Shown here: positions 34,950 to 48,100 of the stretch, piece by piece
Numbering within the stretch: the stretch's first letter is position 1
Layout of the letters: the number at the start of each line of letters is the position of its first letter
The notes under the pieces: generated by a model
Databases searched by the model: none
Told to the model about the DNA's origin: nothing
What the model saw: the letters and a program-made list of their open reading frames with translations, nothing else
Translations under genes and position numbers: made by a program
Origin: Clavelina lepadiformis
Lineage: Eukaryota; Chordata; Ascidiacea; Aplousobranchia; Clavelinidae
DNA: 64,000 bases
Reading direction: 5' to 3'
Assembly (NCBI RefSeq): GCF_947623445.1
Contig: NC_135241.1
Span: 2,792,501 to 2,856,500 of the forward strand

Positions 34950-37334
34950 TCACACACGCATGCCACACAGCTTACCCAATTTGTTCTTCATTCTTTTTAG
35001 CCGTCCCCCTTCCCTATCACTAGCATTTTTTAACCATTTCTTGATCTCGCAGATACTCTCTGCTTCCTTAATACCCGATTTCTTGTCAGCATCTAAAGTA
35101 TAATGACATAAAAACAAAATACTGGAGTAAACATCATCGACAGATAATAGTAAATAACACTCACAATACATCTTAAAACAATTAAGAAGCGGTAAGCAAC
35201 CTAAAAAATCAAAACATGACTAAGCAAAACCATCAACACTCAATTTCGACTTATTCACCTATAACAGCTTTTGCGAGTTGTGAAGAATGCATTCCTGTCT
35301 TATGAGTATGACTCTTTCCCATCCAATTACAATTGGTTGCCAGTTCACAGGTCAACAATTTGCTCAACATCATGCTGATAACATCTTTTGCTGTTATGCC
35401 ACCTATTGTTTCTAGATAGGAAATCTAAAAAAAATCCTGATAAGAATCATTTGTTTGGCGGCATTATGTTACTGGTTACATGTCATGCTTTTACATGGAA
35501 GCATTATCAAAGTTGAAAAAATGTCAACGTAGTCCCCCATAGCAATTAGATAAAAGAGATGAAAATACTCAATATTCGTATTATTATCAGTAACTTGCAT
35601 ATTAACCTACATGTTGCACTTACAAAAACACGCGCTTGTGATTTCTCTGCTAGCAGTGATTCCACCCTATCAAAATCCTCAAATGAATCTATCGGCAAGT
35701 TGAAGTGTTCCACAGAAGAAGTGGACGGTATCTGCCCTTCCACAAATTGGCGATGAAGAGACTGGAGCATTACACTGTTTTGTTTTACTTGTCCCCAAAT
35801 TCTTTCAAGTAAGAGAATAGTAGATGGTCTCTCACTGTTCAAATATTTGCGCAACATCACCAAGAGCTTGTGACACATGATAATTGGTAGCCCACCAAAG
35901 AGTTTTACAAAACCACTTTTACTTTACTCCTTTTTACATGCAATTATTCCGGGAAAATTTATTTAGTTCTGTACAACTTAAACTTACCGTTCTGTGGGCA
36001 ATTGATGTAACGCACTTGCCTGTACATCAGTTTCTTGAGAAGTCACAGAACTGCAAAAAACATGAAGTGTGTATTGTTAGTATTAAATGCGACATTTAGT
36101 GAAATACGCATATTATAATGGTCTGATACGGGCACGACAAATAAAGATTGCAGTTAGTACAGTACTGGAAATATTGCATGTCAAATTTGTTCACCTTGCA
36201 ACTAAAATGGGTGTTGTAAAAGAAGTATTTGCACTGCCAAAACAAAGAAATTGGTAGCATAGCTTATCACTTCTAAATTTTGAAGATAAAATAGTTTCAT
36301 TTTTTTACCTTGAACATTAATGTAAAGATTGGTAACTTTTATATGTAGCCCATAACTATTTTAAAAAATTACATATTATTTATAATAACAGCAATATCGA
36401 GAATAATGTATACCTTCTTTCCTGGGTGTTAGGCATTTCTGGAACAACAGGTGGTGGTGTTGAATGTTGTAAAAACAATTTTTTCCTTTTGGGTTTGGAT
36501 TGGTCTGATTCCCAGTGGTTACTGCAGTAAATATGTTCACTAATGTGCAAATCACTACTTTAGACAGTCATAACATGTATAATAATAATTAATCAGGTAA
36601 TTTATCAAGCATTTGCACTTTGTTTATTTCATCATTCAAGGTCAATTCTGTTTACTTTACCTGGCATCATTGTCAGAATTTGATTCTTCAAGTCGAGATG
36701 GAGGTCGAATTCTGATAAAAAACATGTATATGTTTTTGTTTCAACAAAATATTTGAAAAATGAGCGAGTTTGAAAACTGTAGACTTCATTACAAATAAAT
36801 TATGTAATGTATTTAGTCACATATTTTTAGTTGTCAAATGCTACTCACAGAAAACCTATCTTCATTGCTTAAATTGCTAAGTGTCCAACCGCATAATTGG
36901 TTTTTTATCTGACTTACTTCCTTTTACTTTCAACGTCGGTAGTGTCTAAATCTTCTGAGCAGATATGAGTTGCATTTACTGCTTTTTCACACTTTTTTCT
37001 AGCACTCTTATAATTATCTGGGAATAATTAAAAAACATGTTTAATTTAACACAGGCGATTGATCCATTGAAACAAAGCAAGTAGGCTTTGCTTTACAACA
37101 AATGTAAATATAACTACCCGTTTCCTTCAAGATTTTAGCAGCAAATTGATTCCAATCTCCACATGGTGGAATTCCTTTTTCTACTGCCTTGCAAACAGCT
37201 GTTCCCTTGATTGCACCTTTAGGGGGCCAGAAGCAAGTTATTCCATCCTTTGTAGCCTTTATCCATGACTTATGAACGACGGCGACATTGTCTTCTTCAT
37301 AGAAGTGCACAATTGCAAACTTTTTATCACTCAT
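34950..37334 (-). CDS. DUF4806 companion protein of the EnSpm-like element
   Basis: The eight exons are 37334-37118, 37017-36918, 36711-36661, 36521-36414, 36050-35988, 35915-35624, 35424-35259 and 35092-34950. They join without a frame break to 379 aa. The N-terminus (residues ~5-70, FAIVHFYEEDNVAVVHKSWI then FWPPKG) is a small domain typical of such proteins. The middle is acidic and charged (ARKKCEKAVN, KPKRKKL). The DUF4806 domain runs from LPIDSFEDFD through ISYLETIGG to LLTCELATNCNWMGK and SSQLAKAVI (about residues 240-330), followed by a basic Lys-rich tail. The function is unknown. By analogy with the DNA-binding accessory protein of CACTA elements it may bind the transposon ends, which is an inference. 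Confidence 0.85.
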
Positions 37335-37636
37335 TGTTAATAAATATTCCTAATTTCCTATGTTATAAAGAATCAACTTTGGTGAAAAACATGAAACATG
37401 ACAAACTTGATTTGACAAGCACTTTTTTAATTCACCCACAAAAATTAAGAATGGTTAATATACATCATTTAAGTTTTACGCAGAAATCAATCTTTCAGCT
37501 TACACCATAAGCTATATTTTTGGTCGTACATGCAAAATAGTTTTAAATACTTAAACTATTATATCATCACGTGTCAAATACAAACCTAAATAGCTAATGA
37601 ATATATATATAAGTTAATGAAAACATGCAAATAACA

Positions 37637-39728
37637 TTACAAAAGCGGTATAGAAACAAATTGACTTCTGTTGGGTAGCAATACACATTTTGAACAAACT
37701 TCTTTTAGATTTATCACACACAGACGATTATTTAGATCTCGTACAGACCAGATGTTCAGTCTGCTTGAATGAACTGGATAGGAAAAAAAGTTATCCTTTA
37801 CATAAAATGTTTGGCAAACAAGCTGGGTTGAGTTATTATAGAACAAAATATTTTGAATTAGATAAATGCTTTCCTGTACTTGTACACAGTTATCTGGACT
37901 TTTAGTACGTAAAACATAATCAGATACGTACAGTTCATGGTATTGCATACAATCATTAACATCTATGTCTGCAGGCAGAGGTCCTGTACAGTGTCTTTTT
38001 TTGTAATGTGTGCCCTTAGTTTTGTTTGCTTTGGTGAAAGGCCTATGCATTTTCTCTGATAACCGCCGAATGGCCTGAGGTAGTGGTGCATGGGGCTTCC
38101 TTAAAAGCCTTTTCAGTGACTGCAAATAATTTTCAAATGGAAAGCTGCAAAATGAATGAAGTGGTCCAAACTGCTTAGCATGCTTAGCTAGATGTGTAAG
38201 TGCGTGAACATTATATATTATTTGATCTGATCCATATAAATTACTCATGTGTTCAATAAATACAAGAAGAAGTTCACCAGCATAATTACAAAAATTAAAG
38301 CAAAGAGTGGGACTGCATAAAATGGTTATGCTTACATGTAACAGCATGAAATTGTCATATAATGAGCTAGGCAGCTTGTCACGAAAAACAACTGGGCCTG
38401 AATACAAAAGAATTGTACGAAACTCAGTTGCTTTCCATCGATCTAACTCTGAAAGCGATCTACCTTTTCGAAGAAATTCTCTGGGTAAAAACTGTTTTAG
38501 CATTTTTAAACTGTCAGAAATGGACGAGAGAATATTGCCGCCAAGTCTTGTTTTCAATGGACCACTTGTCAATAAACACAACAATTTTCTCATAACTCCA
38601 AGGCATACAAGATGCATATAATCAAGTGGAAATTGTGACACCATTCCTATGTTTAATAGTGTCAAACATGATTCTCCGTGTTGGTGATCTTCATAAGCCA
38701 TTTCTTTAAACTTTACGTCAGTTCTTGGAGCAGCGTCACAACTTGGAAATGTCATTCGATGATTATACCAAACACCTCTCTGTTCACAGTAGTCACAACC
38801 ATAATATCCCGTGTGTCCCTTTGTCTTCTTTACAAAAGCCCGTGCTGGAGTGTCACAAATCACATTTGACAATTTTATTTCATACACTTTTCCATCATCA
38901 TAGATCACACCAACATCATCAATTTCATGCATTTCTTTAACAAATTTTTCAAGAAAAAGCATTAGCATCTTTGAGTTTAGAAGTCCCTACCCAAAGACCA
39001 ATAACAAAAGGTTCAGCATTTTTCTCTTGAGTTGTAAGACCTAATATAGGCCAAAATGATTCAGTACTGCTTTTAAATAATGGTAAACCATCAATGTTGA
39101 TCTGAAGCACAATCTGATCGCACAGACACAGGTTCTGGTGTCTCCGTAGCCTAGATTTGATCCCTTCGGCTATGCCGAAGTGGTGATAATGTCCACCAGC
39201 AATTTCATTAATGTCATACGTGCGACAAGTGTGAAGAAGTGTATGACTGTCTTTTGGCAAGTAAGGAAAATGAGGTCTTAAAAGAGTCAGTAAAGAGTTT
39301 GTATGAGACAAAGGTGTCTGACTTTCAATTACCCAGTGTTTCAGAGTAGTAACAAAATCATTCTCATCATCACTAGGCCCATCACTTTCAGAATTACTGT
39401 CATCATAGTTACTCCAACCCTCATTTTGACTTTGAATTAAATGACCATTCCGAGATTCTACATTACTGTTTACCATATAAGTACGTTGGTCTGAATTATC
39501 ATTAACATCAAAGTCAATGTTCTGCGAAACAGAACGATTACCGGTACATGTAGACATTGCAGATATACTTTCTGTAGTACTATTTGATTGTAATACAGCA
39601 ACCGGATCCAATCTTTCTTCATCGCTTTGCTGGAAAAATATGTTATGCCGTTCAGCTCGTGCTGCAGCATGCCGACGCAGTGTTCTATCAGAAACTATAC
39701 TGGTATGCATGTTTTGTGCTGAAGCCAT
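37637..39728 (-). pseudogene. EnSpm/CACTA-like (tnp2-type) transposase with one frameshift
   Basis: An upstream frame (39728-38949, 259 codons) and a downstream frame (38968-37637) together cover a complete transposase of roughly 690 residues. The first part holds INIDGLPLFKSSTESFWPIL. The second holds GHTGYYGCDYCEQRG, IGMVSQFPLDYMHLVCLGVM, RWKATEFRTILLYSGPVVF, YNVHALTHLAKHAKQFGP and SFPFENYLQSLKRLLRK. All are conserved blocks of the animal tnp2-related transposase family. The frames meet at a run of five T (minus strand) near 38955, consistent with one extra base. No intron fits there. It could be inactive, mis-sequenced or read by frameshifting. Nothing else in the gene looks decayed. Confidence 0.8.
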
Positions 39729-41061
39729 GGTTAACCTAAAAACATGACACTTTTATTAGTCAAACTAGAAGCTATTATACATTACAAGTGCAAAATTACA
39801 CACCTTAATTCTATTTTACACAAGTGCCAGAGAGACTCAAAATACACATGAGGGGGCTTTTTTATCCCCCGTCTAAAATACATGTTTCGCTCATGATAAA
39901 GTTACAAAACTTGGCAGTCTTGGACACCTAGCCTAGGTTTATTATTAGACCTCTTCAGATATTGACTTTGCTTGCATGACTTTGTACGTATTTCTTTCTT
40001 ATAGGGCACATTTTATTTCGAGATTTTGCCTCATTCGAAATTTAGTGGATGTCTTTTATATGCCAAATTGTTTGAAATATAGGCTATACTTTTGTTGAAT
40101 ATTGATTTATAATCCTGAAACGGAAAACAACCTGCCTTAAGCAAATGACGCAGCAGTAGGCCTAGTCGAAAAACACACGTAGGCTACGTGACTAAGGCCA
40201 TTAGCCTATACCAAACTCTTTACGTAGCCTAGCGTGCAGACAGAGATGCACATCAACCGATCAACGAGTCTCGTGCATGTGTATGTTTCATGATAAGATC
40301 TAATCGAACTGCAATTGGTGCATATAACATTTGGATTTGTATCAAATCTCTAACCACTTATCAGCAGCAATACTATATAATAAACCGAACTATAGTTTAA
40401 AATCCACCAAAAAACAATTTTTGCCTGCCTTCATATCTTTTAAACGTTACATCCTCAATCCAAACTATTGTATCGTATTGTATCGTAGGCCTATGTAAAA
40501 ACTATTAACTATAACCAACTATCCTATCGCATTGTTCAAACTAGACGGCGTACTGGCTGGCGACGATCAATAGATAGCCTCAAAGCAGAAAAAAACATTA
40601 AAATGATATCGATTTGATAACTTAGAAATAAATGTTTATTTAAGTGTTAAACAAAAACTCAGAATAAACAAAGAAGTATAATACGTGTTATATTCAAAAT
40701 ATCTGAATAAAAAAGCCAGGGGTGTTATTACTATAGCAATTACTATAATTATTATAATTGTTACCAACATTTAGTGATAAAACCTTTCCGACTGTTACGA
40801 ACCTCATTAAATAATAACATTTATATTTTAAAAATATTAAATAAAACTAACTTATGTATGTTTAATCATTATTTTGTTCTAAACGGTTTTACGGCATCAG
40901 CTAACATCACTAATGGACCTCCGTCGGCCCGACAAAGATCTTTTGGACAGCGTAAAAACACCGTGTCTAGCTTGCTACCCATTAGCGGCAGAGGAGCTAC
41001 AATCGCTATAGCGAGAATAGCTCGTTGTAGCTGTCGGGCCGACAACTACGTGCTATCTGGG

Positions 41062-41752
41062 ATGCTTCGGTGTCAAAATATGTTTTGATCTCACAGAACA
41101 GACAGCAGAGCCAAAACGTATTTATCATCCAAATTCCAAATATTCAATTGCTACTGTAAGTCATTGTAAGCGTACATCCTACATTGGATCGCACAACGGC
41201 ATGGACTAGTTATAACGTGAGGACGGAAAATGACAAACTAAATGCTACAAAATGATCAGAGAAACTCATGTAGGTTTGTTAAATTGATAGATTTATAAAT
41301 ACATTGAACACACGTCTACTACTACAACACCAGTTGAGCACCTCGTGTTGTCGAAATTATGCCTGGTTGCAAACATAGTGCACATCTACTACATGCGGCG
41401 ACGGTTATAAGCTGTGGGCTTGTAAACCTTATTCTATCTTAGACTGATACGATCTTGCTAATCTATAGATATAATAGGAGATTGTCTAAAGTCTATTGAT
41501 GTGGCTGTGTGCCATTGTCGTGGCCATGCGACTTTGGATTTGTAGATCTGCTTTAGCTTGTGAGATTTCTGCTAGATTGCATCCATCAAAAACTGTGATT
41601 AAGTTCAGTTTCGACAGGATTCATTTCGACTTTCAATTTGGTGGAATCATTCATCTTTTTGCTGACGTTTCGGGTTATGAGATCTCATTTCATTAGCAAT
41701 GATATATGAGCCCTTGGACAACCCATGATATACAGGCTATGTAGGTCATAGG
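41062..41752. other. Intergenic sequence, nothing recognised
   Basis: Short ORFs only, with no recognised motif or repeat. Confidence 0.4.
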
Positions 41753-42103
41753 CAGGGTTGCCATACCGTCCTTATTTCTAAGATTTGTCCTTATTTTGAA
41801 GGTCCGTGTCTTAGAAAATATGTCTGTCCTTTTTTCTAAGAAATGTCCTTATTTTCACTTGCGTCCTTATTTTCGTCTTATTTTTAGGGCAGAAGTTCGT
41901 ATTTTGGGCATTTTGTCACCTTTACGATACCATTTTGTACCAAAGAGATACCAAAATTATGAACATGCAGATAGTGTCTTGTTTTTTTTTTTTTTTTTTT
42001 AGGAACATTGGTTGCTTTCTCCTGTTGTACACTGTTTAAGGTGGTATTCGTCTTTCATTTTCCAGTCGTCCTTATTTTTGAGTTGAGACTGATGGCAACC
42101 CTG
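41753..42103. mobile_element. Non-autonomous hAT element
   Basis: The ends CAGGGTTGCCA and TGGCAACCCTG are exact inverses. The flanks GTCATAGG (left) and ATCATAGG (right) form an 8 bp duplication with one difference. The interior has many GTCCTTATTTTC motifs and an 18-base T run near 41983-42000. Confidence 0.88.
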
Positions 42104-42544
42104 ATCATAGGAAAAGCGAAGATTTTATGTAACAGCAGTTGATGTAAAGTTCGCATTAATGTTGATAACTTTGGTAAGATTGAGCTGCATTCTACACACC
42201 TGGTGGTTGCAATGAGCGACAACAAATCAGGCACAGAAAATTTATTAAATAAAAGCTGACATATTTCGAACAATATTTGTTATTTGTCAAAGCCAGAATG
42301 ACTTAACCCTATCCTAACCAGGCTCGCGACTTAACTATTTTAACTAGGTGTGGCCGACCCCGCACACACATTTTCAATCGTTAATTACTAGAAAACCATA
42401 CGTCGTAAACTGATCGGATTTTTACAGGTTAGTAGAAAAATCATCTGGCTTCCTGTATCCATCATAATTGTAAAACTAAAGAAAGTGAATTTAGTGTAAA
42501 TTAAGTATTTCTAAAAGTGACACATTTCTAGAAATTTTTCTTGT
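42104..42544. other. Intergenic sequence, nothing recognised
   Basis: No coding or repeat signal recognised. Confidence 0.35.
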
Positions 42545-42735
42545 TACGCCGCGCCCCCGCTGTGCGGAAAACCAGCTGACCGCGAGAAGAGAACGCAAGA
42601 GAATAGTTAGTCGAGATAGTGGTGCGTAATTGAGTAATACGCTTCAATGCGGAGAGAGAGCAAAATTATGAAAATATCACTATATCTCAAAAATTACAAA
42701 ATCCAACTTTATCAAACAAACATGGACAGATAGCT
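42545..42735. repeat. Dispersed repeat, copy 2 (inverted relative to 11130-11335)
   Basis: Reverse complement of the 11.1-11.3 kb repeat, sharing GAAAACCAGCTGACCGCGAG and the CTCTCTCC-type tract. No open reading frame. Confidence 0.8.
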
Positions 42736-45191
42736 TTATCCATAGCATATCCATTGCATTTTTCCATATCATTGAATAAAATTTTCTGCATATTAATTGG
42801 CCGATTTGTGTGTTTTATAATAGTCATAAAAAAAGACAAGCTCTTTAATGAGACTTTTATCCGAGTGAAATATTAATCATCGTGGAAGACGCTTCAATCC
42901 CCAAATGCCAAAATTCATAGTCGTAATCGGTCCCAGGAAATTTTGTAATTACCATACAAGATAACTCTTCTTTATAATTTGCAGTACTTTTAAATGTAAT
43001 ATTGACACATACCTGTTAGCTTGAAACACATTTTAGTGAAAACATTTGGCACTTTTCTTGACAATCTTGACCTCTTTGTGATTGCTCATGCGTAAACTAG
43101 AACGTAAACAGGGTAATATAAGCGTAACATCGGCCTCAAGCTGCATTCACTTGCCATGGTTTGATAGGAATACGCTTTGTGTCTTTGCACTTACTGTTGC
43201 AGCGTGGCGTTAACGGGTGTTAGCATTTTGCAAACTAGTAGCCTGGAGGAAAGTGTGGCATCAGTCAATCATTTTATTTTTCGTCAAAAGCGCGGTGAGG
43301 ACGAAAAATCAAGCCAGTTGTTACTAATACAAGCCAATGAACAGGGAAAAGTGACAAAGACGAAAAGCCTTAAAACGTGCTCAAGAAAAATAACGTTAAC
43401 AATTGCTGGTAACTACTAGCACGGCCAATAAACCTATGATTAGTTAAGTCCATAAAACATAAACTGAAAAAGCGAAAATAAAGCAGACGAACAGGTGGTA
43501 TGTTCAAGAAATTGATGAATGAAACTTGTTTCAATGCTGTACATCGGTGGATGGGAAAAGAAACCCCATCCCGGGCAAGAACCCGGTTTCTGATGGCCAT
43601 ATAACTAAGAAAAGGTGTCTGCACGAACGAGACTCTTCCAATAGTGGAAAGTGTTGCACCTGCACGCACGAGGTTCATCAACCTGTACACCAGTTTGTAA
43701 TCAAGAATTGAGGCTTCAGTTTACGCCAAAATTTGCATTTTTGCATGCACGATTTCTCGCTGAAAACTGATGTACTTTCCTTTCAGATACTCGCCAGTGT
43801 TAATTAATCTTTACGCCAATTTAAAATGAAAAAATCAAGGTAAATTGCACGCTTTCATGCCATGTGCACGACAAACGTTTTTATATTCACGCCAATATAT
43901 AACGAATAAGCAAAGTAACGCTGGTTGCTTGAACACCGGTTTATCATAAATGAAAAAAAATTGAGGCTTCAGTGCACACCACACGACAAAATTGGCGTTT
44001 TTGCATGCATAGTTTCTCGAAAACTGTTGTTAGTTCAAGATTGCAGTTCAGTTAACTGGGGCACAGTTAAGCCTCAACTTCAGTTATAAAGTATGTTAAA
44101 ACAAAACCTATACAAAGCTTCCACCTTTTAAAGTTGGGGTTAGTATACAAGTGCACAACCAGATGACATCACAATTTAAGTAGCTGGGGTCTAGTATACA
44201 AAAGCATCATTTGTAATGTAATGGCTATTGTTTGATCTTGCTGTGCGAGGAATTTCTCACCCCAAAACAGCAAATCCTCCAATCTGGCAAAGCTTGATGT
44301 TCAGGTGTTTTTTTTAAAGCAAGCTAATACAAATGGTGAAACGACCGCACCATACCCACCCCTTGTTTAACCTTAGCTATTACTATTTAACTTACTAATC
44401 TTGTACAAGGGTGCAACAACACATAAAAATTTTCAATGGGTGCGAGCCAGATTGGAAAGTTTACTGTATTTGAGTGAAAAATCTTCCATGTAAACAAGAT
44501 GAAACAATAGCCATTATATGCGCAATTTTGTTTAAACTACTCGCACACTTAGCAAACTTTCCAATCTGAAAGGAATAAAAACATTATTGACCCAACCCCT
44601 GTCAGATGCGAAATTTTTAGATATCTTTGTGATAGTGCTAAGTAGGCCTACTGAAGTAAGGTTTAAGCTAGATCACTAATAATGTACACATGTTATGCTT
44701 GTGGTCCGGGTAAAAATTATTAAATTGGCATAAACTTACTTAGTGCTCTGTCTTGTCAACTTCTATTACCGTTACTACTCAAGTGAAAGAAAAATGTGTG
44801 TGTGTCCATCAAACCTTGCACAAAGACAAAAGTGAATTTACAGTGTTAGGTTAGATTTATTGACAAATTTATCAAATGCATTGAAAGCAAATGTTTCGGC
44901 ACTGATCAAGTCTTTGTGTTCTTGGTAACTTACAAACCTAAGTATTATGTATTAAATATGGGCGTTTTAGCTTATCCGATCGTTTTCGGCATCTAATTAA
45001 TTGCAATTTTTGTGGATCGAGTTTGCAACTACATCAACTTCAACAATGTGATGCATCATTGGTAATCCAGAATTTTTAACATTTTTTCAGTTAACTTTTC
45101 TTAAAAACAAAGAAGTTTGCTTAAGACACTATTTTGTAAACATGCAATATCGTAAATAGTTGATGGTAAAGAAACAATGACTTAAGAAGAC
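42736..45191. other. Upstream flank of the PITPNC1 gene with a local direct repeat
   Basis: No gene is recognised. Around 43690-43770 and 43935-44030 an imperfect direct repeat of about 90 bp occurs, sharing ATTGAGGCTTCAGT, TTTTTGCATGCA and TTTCTCG. At 44145-44210 there are GTGCACAACCAGATGACATC and CTAGTATACAA motifs, related to the small MITE family at 32314 and 56433. Confidence 0.5.
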
Positions 45192-48100
45192 ATGGTGCTC
45201 AAGGAGTACAGAATATGTATGCCCATGACTGTGGAAGAGGTAAGAGACTAGTTTGCTTTGACCGTAGATTGTCTTTGGCTGTATTGTAGTGCATGCAATG
45301 CTTTTCTGCTTCTGTACAACACTAAGGATAGGTAAACATTACAAATATTTTGCAAGCAATGTAAATTGGCAATGTCTTAGCAAGAGCTGTAATTTCAAAT
45401 ATGCCAGCCAGGTTCAGCGCTTATTTGTTACTAAATCATCACAATACTGTTGGGCTAGGCATTAGTAACACTTTTCCTATTTGTTGTTCTTGGTAAACAC
45501 TAAACAGTACTGAATCCTGTACGTTTGTACTGCGAGAAAAATGATTTGAGTTTGTGTGGACACGATTACCATGTAAGTCGCCATGAGTGCATCCATGATC
45601 TACTTGCATCAGCCCCAAGTAGTAAAATGTCATCAATTTATCGCCTCACTTGAATTAAGACAGGATGTAATCGTTATTTTGACTTGATTTCAAAAATATA
45701 ACTAAATGAAAAGATTTTTGAATTCGTTTTAATCTTTAACTGTAAGCAATGCTCTCTACTTTAATTGAACTATCAAACTAGATTGTTGTTTTTCACCGAA
45801 ATTGATGAATTTGTAGTTTTTTTTTGTATTCTTGTTTGTAAACGTGATATTTTTCACGTTTGTCCACTCTCTAACTTCAGCTTTATTAGTTTGATTTTCA
45901 TAATTTTAATGTTAAATTCCACACCATTGTGTTTATACTTTCTGTAGCAAGTGGGCTACCATTTCTTCAAGTAGCAGCAGTGGCCAATTTCAGCATAAAT
46001 TAGTCAATCTGCGTGACACTTTGTGATAAGAATATGTTGTTGTCTTACATAAATTATATTAATTTGGGTTTTTGTTTGCATATGTGTTAAAAACTTTAAA
46101 ACCTGTCAGGATAAAGATACATCGTATTTTTATTTAATATTTCTTTAAATTATAGTATCGGAAGGGTCAGCTATACATGATCAGTCGTCATAGCGACGAG
46201 CAGAGTGAGGTTGGCGAAGGAGTTGAAGTCATTACAAATGAACCATGTTTTGATGAAGATTTTGGCACCGGCCAATTTACAGAAAAGAGAATACATTTAA
46301 ATAAGTAAATTTGTTAAACAGGTTGATATTGAATGGATTAAAGTAGAATGTTTCCGTATTAGCTTTTATTGATTTAATTTTAAATATAAAAAAAGATAAG
46401 GGTCTAATTAGGGTTATAAAATATAAAGTGAAACACATTTGAAGTGTAATTTCTTACAGACGTTTACCTGCATGGGCTGCATCATTTTGTCCAAACATTT
46501 ATGTAACTGAAAAAGCGTGGAATTTTTACCCTTACACCATAACAGGTAAAAACCTTCATTTCATAGCAATATTAAACATGTACCGGTTTTTCCTATTACT
46601 GAATTTTGTATTATAAGTGTATGCTAAACAATATTCTTTTTTATATTTATAATACGTTTTTTATATTTTGTATGTTCTTTTGTGATATGATGGAACAACA
46701 CCGAACAGAATACTCTGTAAGTGATGTAATGTACTGTCCCTTTTTCCACTTTACTTAAATGTGACGCAAATGTTTAAACTGATTTTTGTGCATAACAACT
46801 GTGATTGCTTTAAGATTGTTTATCAAGATCAGCACAATGTGGTTTTGTTTTATGCTACTGGCATATTGTATGAGACTGTGGTTTTTGAATGCCGCCAGTC
46901 AAAAACTGACTAGGTGCGGTAGTAACCAGTCTTTCTTTTTCCTAGTGCACTTGGTTGCCACGTTTTCAGATCTACATTGAAACACGGTATGAGAATGACA
47001 ATGGTGTGTCATGTGATTTTGAATGGACCAAGGTAACCACAAAAAACACTTAACCCAGCTAAACTCCTTGTTTTTTACATCACTCTAATTTTAAAATACC
47101 TCAAAACGTATAATATTATGTATGTACAAACATGTCAGTATAATGGGGCAATATGTTACAATTTGTATCATTTTGACAATACGTCATGCTCACCGCATTA
47201 TTTTGCAACAGATGGAAGGCAGAGTGACTGCGAGTGAATTCACAAACAGGGAGATAATGCATCTTGATCTGGCCTATGATAAAATTCCAGACAAACATTA
47301 TAAAGCCGATGAAGTGGGTGGTTAGATTTATTTTTATCTGCTGTTCTAGTCATAAACTTCATGTGTTATACAGCTGTATTAACTGCTCCTAGACATTGAT
47401 TTGACATTTCGCACAAAATTGTCTAATCCATTAAAAAATGTGCTGCTGAATTTGAGTAGTGTTGCTGCACGACAGGATTATATTAAATCCTAGATAAACT
47501 TTTGATGGCATGTATGTGCACTTGCGTATGGTTAAACTGCTGAATTTTGATCTTGCTAAGCTTCTTGTGTGGCATGCAATGTACCGGTATGAAAAATAAT
47601 TGACGAATTGTTATGAAGCCGAAAATAACAGCAGTGTAACAGGGAATATGGAACATGCAATAACAGGGAATTTGGCGATAATATTTAATTAGAAATTTTA
47701 AATGTGTCAGTGTACTCTGTTTACCAAAAGCGTTGACAAATTTAATCTTGGGTGACATGAGGTCACCACGTCCCCAGTGTTGATTGAGATAGGAAATAAA
47801 GGCGATTGAAAGTGAAAAGAGTTCCCTTGGGAGTGTGGTAAGCTTGTGGTGTTAATTGGTCCAGTGCGAAGTGAATTGTATTTGTTGTCAGTACTGAATG
47901 CGTGACTCCCAACCTGTATATACTTAAAAGCAATTTCTTGTTACTATAATTAGAAAGTGCCATTTGTAATTCCCTACTGGTTCAATTGTTTAATGGCTAC
48001 AAAAACAAAATACCATATACATACTGGTATCTATTCTGAGGTCAATTTGGGAAGCTATTTCTGCAAATAATAATAATAATGTGTAAAACAATACGTATCG

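Larger units (their letters stand above)
34462..41061. mobile_element. Near-complete EnSpm/CACTA-like transposon (6.6 kb)
   Basis: The ends are CCCAGATAGCACGT and the inverse ACGTGCTATCTGGG. They are followed inwards by GC-rich subterminal regions rich in TCGGCCCGAC and GTCGGGC motifs on both sides. AT lies outside both ends, possibly a short target duplication. Inside, both on the minus strand, are a spliced DUF4806 gene (34950-37334) and a tnp2-like transposase (37637-39728). The two-gene layout matches that of animal CACTA-like elements. The superfamily is inferred from the transposase, since the termini are not CACTA. Confidence 0.8.

Noticed and set aside
43177..43711. Overlapping ORFs on both strands upstream of PITPNC1
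   Set aside because: Short, without recognised motifs, and conflicting with each other; no splice partners.
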